Source of the DNA: Acanthamoeba sp. SK_2022b
Taxonomy: Eukaryota > Discosea > Longamoebia > Acanthamoebidae
DNA length: 10,173 bases
Direction of reading: 5' to 3'
Assembly: GCA_027943245.1 (NCBI GenBank)
Contig: JANDJZ010001227.1
Location: 1-10,173, forward strand
Of this stretch, positions 1-8,700 are shown piece after piece (the first letter of the stretch is position 1; each line of letters starts with the position of its first letter). Both the position numbers and the translations under genes were made by a program. The notes beneath the pieces were generated by a model. That model was given only the letters and a program-made list of their open reading frames with translations. It was not told the origin of the DNA and ran no database searches.

Positions 1-370
1 TGTATTCGCGCACGGCGGCGTTGCCCGGCGTGTCGGGCGGACGCACGATGGCGATGCGCTCTGTGTCGCGCCAGAGCGCCTCTCTGTCCGTGAGCTCGGC
101 CAACCTCTGCGCTCACCAAAGGTGACCGTGGGCGTGGTGGGTCAGCTACCGAGTCCAAGGTGGCACCACTACTCAGCCGTGGGCCAGGTCTCGCAACAAA
201 CAGTGCACGTGTTCTAATACTTTAATAATAATGGTTATGGAGGGTACCTTGACGGTGCGACCAGGCATGCGGGGAGGAAGCTCGTCCGCAGCTTCTACAA
301 GGGCCACAGTAAGGGCGAGCAGCACGCCAGCGAGGAGTGCGAGTATGAGTGTGCCCCTCTGCATCATCAT
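1..370 (-). CDS. Secreted glutaminyl-cyclase-like (M28 family) protein, 5' part, partial at left edge
   Basis: Two exons are visible: 370-248 and 106-1, joined by a 141-base GT-AG intron (247-107, phase 0). Exon 1 starts at an ATG and encodes a classic signal peptide: a short polar start (MMMQRG), a long Leu/Ala/Val core around residues 7-25, then a small-residue cleavage region near VEAAD. Exon 2 reads without stops and contains WRDTERIAIVRPPDTPGN followed by AAVREY. This resembles the N-terminal part of animal and protist glutaminyl-peptide cyclotransferases, where an L-x-x-hydrophobic-x-R-x-P-G-(S/T)-P-G-x-x-x-R-(E/Q) segment precedes the zinc-binding M28 fold. That family turns N-terminal Gln into pyroglutamate in the secretory pathway. 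The zinc ligands lie beyond the window, so the enzyme call is an inference. It could be another M28 peptidase. The gene starts 176 bases downstream of the OXR1-like stop on the same strand. Confidence 0.62.
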
Positions 371-546
371 TTTTGCTGGGGATAATAATTGTTCTCAGGC
401 ATTTCTTCTAGGCGATATGAAGAGAAATGTAAAGGAAAAAACGTTTTTCTTGAACGAAGCAGATGGCGGTTTGTATGTACACGAGCGCCACGGGGATGAC
501 CACAAATAAATAACAAAGGGAAAAGCCATCACTAACAGCGCGTGGT
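371..546 (-). promoter_or_regulatory. Intergenic gap: 3' end of OXR1-like gene and promoter of the M28 gene
   Basis: These 176 bases lie between the TGA of the OXR1-like gene (547-549) and the ATG of the M28-like gene (370), both on the minus strand. The stretch is less GC-rich than the flanking exons. It must hold the polyadenylation site of one gene and the start region of the next. I see no AATAAA on the minus strand and no clear TATA element, so the role comes from position only. Confidence 0.4.
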
Positions 547-3500
547 TCAGTCTTCCGAAGACACGAAGCCCCACACCTCCACTGAGAGCACGCTGAACTC
601 CTCCCTACCCGGCGCCCAACCCGTACACGTGTGCGTGGTGAGCGCCAAAACGAGCGTGCGGCGCGCGGAGGACTGGGACATGTACGTGGACGCGAGCGGC
701 GCGTTGGCGAAGGTGTCGCAGGTCTGCGAGCTGCCTCCGCTAAAGTCATCGTTGAGCCACAAGCCCATCGTCCCGCTCCCCCTGCACGCAACCGTAAGAG
801 CCTAGCAGCAGCAAGACGAGCAGGACGCGGGGGAGCCACTGACGCACCCGCCCACCGACAGGAAGTCCTCGCCCGAAAGCTGGACGAAGTTGTTGGCCCC
901 TGTCCACAAATAAAACGCCTTCTTCGGGTAGAGCTGCGGGAAAGGGGAAAGGGGGGAGGGGGGACACGTGGTAAGCCACCACACACGGCCACCTGGCGAG
1001 GAGGAGGCGGCCATTGTCTACCATGTACAGGAACGAGCTGCCGGTGCCGTAGTACTTGTCAGACACCTGCCACGACTCGCTGCAGAAGGCTCCGAATATC
1101 TACGCCCACAACGACGCCACACCGACGGAGCGGTCCATAAAAGCAAAGAAGCGGGGACAGGCGGGAGTGGGCAGATTGTGCGCACGTGGTGCATGGAGTC
1201 TTCGACGATCATCACCGTCGGTCCCTGGTTGCGCGCCCGAGTGTAGAACGTGTTGAGCGACACGCCATGCTTGTCGGAACTTCATGTATGAATAAATATA
1301 AATAAATATATATATTAAAAAACACACATATATAGAGGTGATGTCAGCGTAAGTAACCGAACACGGCAGCATCAACCAAAGAAGCACTGCCGAACCTGTA
1401 TATGAGCCGCCAGTCGCAGCTTCGCTCTCGAGCGGGGAGCATGTTTTGAATCTGTCGACGGTCGACACAAACGTTTGTGTAAGTGGCTCGCTCGTGGGGA
1501 GGGCGCAGACGGCGTCCAGCCAATGGCGACGTACCGCCCGGATGTCGTCGATGAGGAGGAGGGACGACGGTCCGTCGTGGAGCTTGGGGTCAGCCGTCGA
1601 GCCTGCGGCGGCCGGCAACATCATCGACCTACCGCACACAACACACGAACGCACACGCACGCACACACACACGGAGAGAGATTAGCGATCGAGCGGAGCG
1701 CATGCGTGGAGGAGTGGTGGTGGTGATGGTCGCATACCGTCGTGGAAGGGAGGCGCCGGCCTTTTGTCGTCGGTGCGAGAGGGCGTTGCTTGCCTTGTGT
1801 CGCTCCATGGCGGCACTCAGCTTTTGCACCAGAGCTTGGCTCCTGCATCAGCGCCATAACATCAGCCCCAGCAGGTTGCCAACGCCTCGGCACCAAAGAT
1901 GCTCGAGAGGGAGGGGGGGGTAGTGCAAATTTATAGAATTGATTTGCTGTCATTTGCGTACTTGCCCGAGAAGTAATGCGAGATTGCATGTCTCCGCCCT
2001 CCATTCGTGGCATCATCCTTCACCTCGCCACCTCCAGGGTTCATAATAATCTCCCCTCTTAATTTTTGTGGTATTTTTCTTCCCCCATTTCTCGTAATAT
2101 TGCTAATTAATGTGAAATAAATGTAAAAAGAAAAGAAAAGAGAAAGAAGAGAGGGCCGTGCCTTTGTCGCGAGACCTGCATGTAGAGGACCTTTCCGTTG
2201 ACGACCCTGCCCCCGCCCTTGGCTTGCTTGACCTTCTGCTTCACGCTCACTTGCACGTACGTTTCCGACGACAGGCACTGCGCCGTAGCCATCTCGATCT
2301 CCTCTGCAGCCCACCCACACGCACGGTGTGAGAGAGCGACACACAGCAGGCCATCCCATCCATTGACAAGACCAAGGCAGTACCGCAGCAATCGTAGATG
2401 TCACGGATCGAGATGTTGAGCTGATAGTCAAGGAACCTGTTGCGCGAACGCTGTTACTGACCCACACGTGCTTCCATGAGAGGAGGAGCGCGCCCTGCTT
2501 ACCCGTTCTTCTGCACGGCTGGATCGCTCGGGGAGGGCTGGAAGATGAACCGCCACGAGGTGACCACCAGAATGCCCAGCACCTGCGCACATCAGCGCGA
2601 TAAGGCCGCGACCTCACGCGTGGCTATGGTCTACGCATGGAGTGGAGTGGAGTTGAGGGGGGGGGGGGCTCGTACGTGGTCCGATCCCTTGTAGTACCTG
2701 ACGCGCTCGTCGCGGTAGACGTCGAGGTTGGCCTGCGAGGCGTCCATGAGCAGGCGATTGCGCTCTCGGGCGAGGGCCTTGCCTCGGCCGCTGCCGCTGC
2801 CGCTGCTGTAGCTCAACGACCTGCCCATCATGCCCGGCGCCGACTCATGTCCGGCGTGGAGGAGGAGCTCCTCCTCGACGACCCCTGCCGCGCGCGAGTG
2901 AGCCAGCGAGCCAATGCGCGCGTGGCCGCGCGCGAGTGGAGCGATAGGCCAACACAGGGCCGCGTGGTGGTCGCAGTGTACCGGCGCTCTTCGAGAGGTC
3001 GAGGAGGGCGCCCCGCCCGAAAGGCGCGCGCGACCTGCTGGGCCTTTCCTCGTCCAGGCTGCTGCTTCGGGCCCCCTTCAATGGGCTGTCGCACGCGCAC
3101 ACGACGTGTAAGCCAACCGCGGAGAGACGTGCGTTGGGCAAGAAGGCGCAGGCCAACAAGTGCGCAGGCGCGACGCGCAGGTTACCTGCGCTCAGGGCTG
3201 CCATCGCTGAGGATGATGTCGGTGGCGCCATCGCCTTTGGTCTCGGTGTCTTCTGTTGCAACAGATAGCGCGACGGGCTGCCTCGTCAGAAGTCCAGCCC
3301 CAACCACGGGTGCGCGTGTAGCGCGACAACGGGCGGTACCTTTCTGCGTGTGCTGTGCGGGCAGTGGAAGCGACGACGCCCGCTCGAGCGAGGGCGAGGC
3401 GCGCACGTAGAGGATCTGGCCTGTGCGCACATGGCTCCACTTGCTCAGCCGGTTGATCTGTGGCAGGCCAAAGGATTCAGTATTAGTATTTTTTTGTAGT

Positions 3501-3699
3501 TCAAATGGCGTTGCGCACATCTGGAAGGGGGGCGCACCTTGAGAAGCTCTGCAAGCTCCATCTTGTGTCTCATGGCCACTGAGGCGAGGGTATCGCCATG
3601 GCTGAAGAAGTGGCTGCTGTACTGTCGCCGCAGGGGCTGGGGTTGGGGCGCAGGCTCTGCGAAGGGGTCCACCTGATCGTTCTGCTCGGGGTCGTCCAT
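547..3699 (-). CDS. OXR1: OXR1/NCOA7-type oxidation-resistance protein: LysM, GRAM-like and TLDc domains
   Basis: Seventeen phase-matched exons give about 547 aa: 3699-3538, 3457-3340, 3252-3186, 3085-2982, 2884-2676, 2582-2503, 2436-2384, 2303-2176, 2017-1962, 1842-1738, 1628-1535, 1451-1396, 1279-1186, 1099-1022, 933-848, 781-686 and 604-547. Residues about 27-73 are a LysM domain (HGDTLASVAMRHKMELAELL, then INRLSKWSHVRTGQILYV). Residues about 200-345 look like the GRAM-type PH fold of OXR1/NCOA7 (YYKGSDH, VLGILVVTSWRFIFQPSPSD, SIRDIYDCC, HYFSGK, SQALVQKL). Residues about 382-545 are a full TLDc domain: LPARERSCDWRLIY, KHGVSLNTFY, FGAFCSESWQ, YYGTGSSFLY, YLWTGANNF, GLWLNDDFSGGSSQTCDTF and LSVEVWGF. 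TLDc proteins protect against oxidative damage, and some bind the V-ATPase. Residues about 94-200 are a Ser/Gly/Arg-rich linker. The left edge of exon 9 is the least certain boundary, because the in-frame AG at 2018 lacks a good pyrimidine tract. I chose the ATG at 3699 because the in-frame extension up to 3792 is AT-rich and UTR-like. Confidence 0.88.
605..685 (-). other. 81-base, stop-free last intron of the OXR1-like gene
   Basis: This phase-2 GT-AG intron interrupts the TLDc end between PLAS and EEFSVLSVEVWGF. It is 27 codons long and has no in-frame stop, so unspliced mRNA would still encode a full-length protein with 27 extra residues. Removing it restores the usual TLDc spacing (pattern P-L-S-x-E-x-F), which supports splicing as the main form. 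Confidence 0.7.
1633..1672. repeat. CA/TG microsatellite in an OXR1-like intron
   Basis: This is an imperfect (CA)n tract with CG interruptions, inside the intron 1737-1629. On the sense (minus) strand it reads (TG)n just ahead of the acceptor GGTAG at 1633-1629. Confidence 0.8.
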
Positions 3700-3850
3700 T
3701 TGCAGAGAACGATTAAAGTTTTGTGCATTTACCAGTGATTTTCCCTCTTTTTCTCTGTGACACGATTTTTCGCTTGCTTTTTCGATCCGCAACCAGCAAT
3801 GAGGCCAACAGGAACAAGACTTGCGAAAGAAAGCTCACGACGGAGTGCGC
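3700..3850 (-). promoter_or_regulatory. Intergenic gap between the glycosylase stop and the OXR1-like start
   Basis: These 151 bases separate the glycosylase stop codon (3851) from the chosen ATG of the OXR1-like gene (3699) on the same strand. The part next to the OXR1-like start (about 3710-3790) is AT-rich compared with the exons. It should include the glycosylase 3' UTR and the OXR1-like promoter and 5' UTR. No core promoter element is obvious. Confidence 0.4.
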
Positions 3851-5578
3851 TCAGGGCGAGAGCGACCAGTCCACAGGGGTCTTGCCCATCTGGCGCAGCA
3901 GGTCGTTGCACTGCACAAAGTGGTTGCAGCCCTCGAAGCCGCGCGCCTGCGTGAGGTGCCAAGCAAACGTCAGGCGAGCGTTCAGGTTGCGTGGGCCAAG
4001 CTCACAGAGGTTGGAGGTGGACGTCACCAGGGGAGAAGGGTGAGGCCCGCGGAGGACGCGATGGCGAGACTCGTCAACGAGTCGGCCCTTCCTCTGTGCG
4101 TACTCGCCCCACAGCAGGTACACAACGCCCTCACGCTCCCTGTTCAGCACCCTGTTGTGTGTGTGTTGCGTTGCGTCGACAGTCGACTTGGGTAAGTGAT
4201 CGTCGCCAAGTGTTGAAGAGGAGGATTGTGGCGGTGGTGATAATGAAAAAGGAAGGGGGGAGGCATACCTGATCACCTCATCGGTGAAGGCCTGCCACCC
4301 GAATTTGGCGTGCGAGTTGGCTGTGCCGGCCCGCACCGTCAGCCTGACACACCGTTCGAGGGGCAAACGGTGAACTCCAAAGAACGAAAACGACGAGAGA
4401 GAGAGGAGAGGAGGGGGGAGGGGGGAGGATACGTGGCATTCAGCAGCAGGACGCCGCGCTGGGCCCACTCGGTGAGGCAGCCGTGGTTGGGGCGCTGCCA
4501 GCCGGGGATGCTCCGCTCGAGCTCGGCGTAGATCTTCCTGAGCGAGGGCGGGACCGGCACGCCCCTGTTCACCGAAAAGGAGAGGCCGTGGGCCTGGCCC
4601 TCGTTGAAGTAGGGGTCCTGCCCCAGGATCACCACCTTCACCTGCGAACCGACCAGAGGTGAGCGTCCACGCTCTCATCACAACTCACGCGAAAGAGGGA
4701 AGGAGAGAGAGAGAGAGAGAGAGAGAGGCGAGGCGAGAGGGCACCTGGTCGAGGGGAGTGTAGTCGAAGGCGCTGTAGACGTCCTTCGCTGGCGGGTAGA
4801 CCGTGTGTTGGCTCCGTTCGGCGGCGACCGATTGCTGCAGGCTGAGGAAGTAGGGCTGGGACATGACCACAACACAAGCGCGTCAGAGCCGTGCGTGCGG
4901 GAGAGGGGACAGCCTGCGCGGCGGGCCCGGGTGAAAACCTTGGCGAACTCGGGGCCAAGGTGTCGCATCCAGCCGGGGTCGCTGATGACGGGCTCTCCCC
5001 CGAGAGGCGTGGAGGAGGCGAACGAGAAGCCGTTGGATGCCTGCGGAGCGGCGGCAGGTCTGGCCTGCCCCTGGCCACTCCGCTGCTGCTCTTCCTCGTC
5101 TGTTGAAGCGAAGCGCTGCCGGGTAAGGAGAGGGCAGGTGAAGGGGGAAAGAGGGGGGGGGGCAGCGCACATTTGCACACGTGCTTGAGGTTGTCTTCGA
5201 GTTCGTCAAAGTCGTCGTCCATGAGCTCGAACACCTGCACCACGTATCCTACGCTCTCGCTCCGCGCCACGACGAGGTCCTGGCCGTGTGCACACAGTCA
5301 GCGTAAGCGCTGGTGTACAAACGAGCGGGTGGGGTGATGGGGCAAGCAACGACAGAAGCTACCTTGAGGGTGGTCAGCTCGGATCGAGACAAACGTCCGC
5401 TCTTGTAGAGCAGCGAGAGGAGAAGGAGGGCCTTGGCTGGTTCGGACTGAACCACGCCCTTGTTCTGTGCCCACGACCTGCCCACCAGGAACGCATTTAT
5501 GAATCAAACTTACATTACCCCAGTTCAGATGGGAAGGAGAAATAGCAGTTGGCTTTTCACGTACCTTTGCATATCCAT
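3851..5578 (-). CDS. UNG: Uracil-DNA glycosylase, family 1, with an extra N-terminal helical domain
   Basis: Nine exons give exactly 339 codons plus stop: 5578-5565, 5477-5363, 5279-5181, 5115-4939, 4855-4745, 4641-4433, 4343-4269, 4151-4028 and 3946-3851. The enzyme removes uracil from DNA to start base excision repair. The catalytic domain covers residues about 117-339. Visible motifs are: GPEFAKPYF; TVYPP; the water-activating loop [19 protein letters not shown] (Asp181, Tyr183); the uracil-stacking Phe in LSFSV; GVLLLNA with uracil-reading Asn240; the [14 protein letters not shown] block; [14 protein letters not shown]; and the leucine loop RGPHPSPL (His304, Leu308). It ends with a PVDW motif typical of the family. 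The usual His after DPY is Phe184 here. Residues 1-76 form an acidic, helical domain not found in standard UNG; residues about 77-115 are a Gln/Ala/Ser-rich linker. Exon 1 is only 14 bases (MDMQ plus two bases) but has a strong donor (AG/GTACGTG) and the correct phase. I see no clear mitochondrial targeting peptide, so a nuclear site is likely. Confidence 0.93.
3947..4027 (-). other. UNG: 81-base, stop-free last intron of the glycosylase gene
   Basis: This phase-0 GT-AG intron (GTGACG to CACGCAG) falls directly after Leu308 of the HPSPL active-site loop. It is 27 codons long with no in-frame stop. Removing it gives [15 protein letters not shown], which matches the family's HPSPLS-x-x-RGFFGC-x-HF spacing, so splicing is the normal route. 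Confidence 0.8.
4704..4728. repeat. (GA)n microsatellite in a glycosylase intron
   Basis: A pure GA tract lies in the intron 4744-4642. On the sense (minus) strand it is (CT)n, but it sits nearer the donor than the acceptor, so it is not simply the acceptor's pyrimidine tract. Confidence 0.9.
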
Positions 5579-5776
5579 TGCTCGTACGCTCTCGTGACCG
5601 CTTGATCCTCACCGTGAGATTGAGACAAATAAGTTCAAGGTCCTCTTTTATTTCCACGAAATAATTGAATCGAAGCTGGAAGAAAAGGCCTAAGAAAGAA
5701 AAGAAAAACACAAAAAGTCGACAAGGCCATTTACCGGGTTATTCGAGCACTCGTCAAACACGGTGCACCTTGAGTG
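5579..5776. promoter_or_regulatory. Divergent promoter region between the glycosylase and the SMP gene
   Basis: These 198 bases separate the two ATGs, at 5578 (minus) and 5777 (plus). The centre is A-rich on the plus strand (about 5678-5715) and contains one GTCGAC palindrome at 5717-5722. No gene fits here. A shared bidirectional promoter follows from the head-to-head layout, but no TATA box or initiator is convincing. Confidence 0.55.
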
Positions 5777-8700
5777 ATGTTAGGCCTGTTGTGGCTGCTG
5801 GCAGGCTCCTTCGTTCTGGGTGGCATCGTCTCCCTCGCGTTGGCAGCTTATGTGGGCGTACACCTTCTCGGCCGTGTAGAGCAGGCCCAGATTCAGACAC
5901 GCCAAACGTACTCACCCCACTTACCCATATTTTATATCTTATTTTTTGAAAAAAATATGTAATAACAATAACAATAACGATATTATTTTAATCACTTTTA
6001 AATCACTTGCGTTCGCCGAGCAGGGTGGAAGAACGAAGCAGAGAATACAATGAAGCCGTGGAGCGAGGCGACGTCCCGTTCGAGCCGCCCCCGCTCGACG
6101 CGCAGATCAACGGAGACCACGCCGAGCTCCTGCGGCAGGCCGCCCACTATGCGCCTGGCTTCAACGCCCCTCGCACACGACCCGCCACCTCACCCCTCTC
6201 CGACCCCTCGTCCCCTCCTACTCCTCATGCCGACCTCGACGTACTCTCTCCCTCTCTCCCTCCCTTTCTATCACAGCATGTGGCGTGCCCTCATTGAGAC
6301 ATGCTACGCGTGGTGTATTAATTTATTTTTTATTTTTATTTATAATTTTTATTATTTTGTAATTTTTTTATGTTGTCTTGAAACTGTACAGCCGGAGAGC
6401 GAGGACGGTGGGCAGGAGGAGGGCGGGCTGGGCGGCTGCCTGGTGGCCGGCTGGATCGCTCTCCAAATGGCCGGCAAGCGCAAGACGCGAAAGGCCTGCT
6501 ACGCCTTCGTGCGCGACACCGACCTGTACCACGGACCGCGCGTACGCCAACTCTCTCCTCCCCCGCCCGCCCGCCCGCCCGTGTGCCTTCCACCAGCTCA
6601 CCGCCACGCGGCGCTCACCCACGGCGACGCCACGACAGGAGGGAGACGCGCTCGACGAGTATGAAGTGATCGGACTGGACGGGTGCCTCGTGCGCACCAT
6701 GGACGACGAGAAGAACAAGGTAGTGCGTTGCTCGTTTTAAAAACGAGACATGCGAGATTGGCAAGTCCACACGTATTGACCGACTCGACGCGTGTCGCTG
6801 TCGCTGTCGCTGCAGCTGACGTACGCGGTGGAGATCAGCCACACCAACCGCAAGGTGGCCGGCAAGTCGGACTACATCTACATCGTCACGCAGTCCGAGA
6901 CGGTGCAGCTCAGATGGTAATGCGCCCGCTTTGCCTGCGCCTGCGCGTTTGCGCTGCGCCCGCTTTGCCTGGCGGCGACCCGTGTGGCGCTGCGGGCTTC
7001 TAACGGCATGCGCGCGCTCCCCCCCCCCAAACGGGCAGGTACCACGCCCTCCTCAAGATATGCGAGCCGTACGAGACCATCGCCGAGCGGCCTCAGAGCA
7101 AGGTACACACGCACGAACATGCACACGTGCGCACGAGCATGCACAAGCATCGTCGTCTTTGCACACGTGGGTCGCTGATCGGCCGACGTGATGTGCAACT
7201 GCAGAGCGGGCCGCTGGAAGCGGCGGCGACGCTTATGTCGAGGAAGGAGCGCATGAAGAGCGCCTTAATGGACCTGCGCGGTTACAAGGTAGTCCTATTG
7301 GACCGCTGCTGCCATTGTTATTGTTGTTATTGTTGTTGTCGACCCGCGACTGACACGTGTCCTCGGCCTTGGCCTCTCCCCCCTGCGCGCGGTGCACGGT
7401 CGACAGCCCACGGTGACCACGGAGGGCACGCACGGGTGGGTGCGCATTCAGCGGGAGGACGACCCCAAGCAGGTCCAGAAGCGATTTGCGACTGCCAAGT
7501 CCCTCGTGTTCGCCACCTACAACACGGAGAAGGTGCTCACCACCACCACCACCACCTTACCACCACCACCACCACCACCACCACCACCGCCTCCCACCGC
7601 CTCTCTTCTCATGTATGAGAACTGCTGTCGCCTGCAGGTCTTCGCGGCCAACGAAAAGTGGGAGGTGGACCTGCGCGGCTGCACGGCCGACCTCGTCCAG
7701 CGACCCAAGAACGCCGTCAAGCTCTACCGCAAGTGCGTGTCCGCCTTTCTTTATTTTATTTTTTTTATTTTTATTTTTATTTTTATTTTCTTTCTCGGCT
7801 TGCTTTTTGGGTGAATGTGTGCACGCTGCTTCGTAACGGGACCTTGCTGACGTCATCGTTGGTTGGCCACCATCGCGGATGCCAGGGCGAGCGAGCTTAC
7901 GCCGGGGCTCGACCACATTTACGTAATTGCCGACTCGGCCGAGTATGCCACTCTCTGGCACAGCGCCCTGTCTGCAGGCGCCCGCCACACCTCCGTACGC
8001 GCAGCCCCGCAGCTCCTCCTCCTCCCCCTCCTCCTCCTCGACCTCGTGCTGAGCACCATCCACAGTTGACCGACACCAACCAGTTACTGAGCGATTCTTT
8101 GTATTTTTATTTATTTATTTATTATTATTGCCACACGTACAGGGGAGCCTCGAAGGCGCTGCTGCGGCTCCTCTTATCTCTCCGCGCTCGATGCCGTCCT
8201 TGCCCTCCTCTTCGTCTACGCCGCCTTCTTCGGCGTCCTCCCTATCCTCGTCATCACTTTCTTCCACGTACGATTGATCACTACCTCTCTCTCTCTCTCT
8301 CTCTTTCTCTCTTTCTCTCTTTCTCTCTCGACTTTGCTTCGTTGAGATCTCTCGCGCCCCCCCCCCTGGTGGCGACAGCGCTGACAGGCCGTCACTCCTG
8401 CGCAGATCCGCCAGCGAGCCCGGGGGAGCGGCAACGACCAACGCCCCGCCCGCGGAGGGCAACGCCTCAGGTATCGCGCGCGACCAGCCTTGCCCGCCAC
8501 AAGGCGCGACGCGGCAGGACACGCGTGTCTGGCGCCCAACTTGCTTTCACCCGATTGGAGAGTTTACAACCAGCCAACTAACCAACCGGCCAATCCCAAT
8601 CCACCGATAATTTACCAGGTCCCGCCTCGGGCGATGGCGCGGCAGAGGAGGCGGCGAGCGAGTTCCTCAAGATCGAGAGCGCGGAGTGGATCAACGCCCT

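Noticed and set aside
408..992. A 194-residue minus-strand open frame
   Set aside because: It is an Arg/Ser/Pro-rich frame overlapping the true TLDc exons 933-848, 781-686 and 604-547, which match the family in a different frame with correct splice phases.
2637..3410. A 257-residue plus-strand open frame
   Set aside because: It is antisense to OXR1-like exons 2-5 and the low-complexity GC-rich introns between them. It has Arg-rich composition and no recognisable domain.
3700..3792. An N-terminal extension of the OXR1-like protein starting at 3792
   Set aside because: The frame is open but AT-rich and lacks domain features. The ATG at 3699 begins the GC-rich coding stretch. The extension cannot be excluded without 5' RNA data.
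7407..7814. A longer exon reading through the CAC repeat with His- and Pro-runs
   Set aside because: Phase-0 splicing 7532/7638 joins the PH segments cleanly, and the repeat lies fully within that intron.
8147..8267. A hydrophobic, transmembrane-like stretch (LDAVLALLFVYAAFFGVLPI) in an alternative frame of SMP gene exon 11
   Set aside because: It needs a different acceptor 5 bases downstream, and its frame then clashes with the phase of the next two exons. The Ser-rich linker frame keeps phase all the way to the SMP domain.
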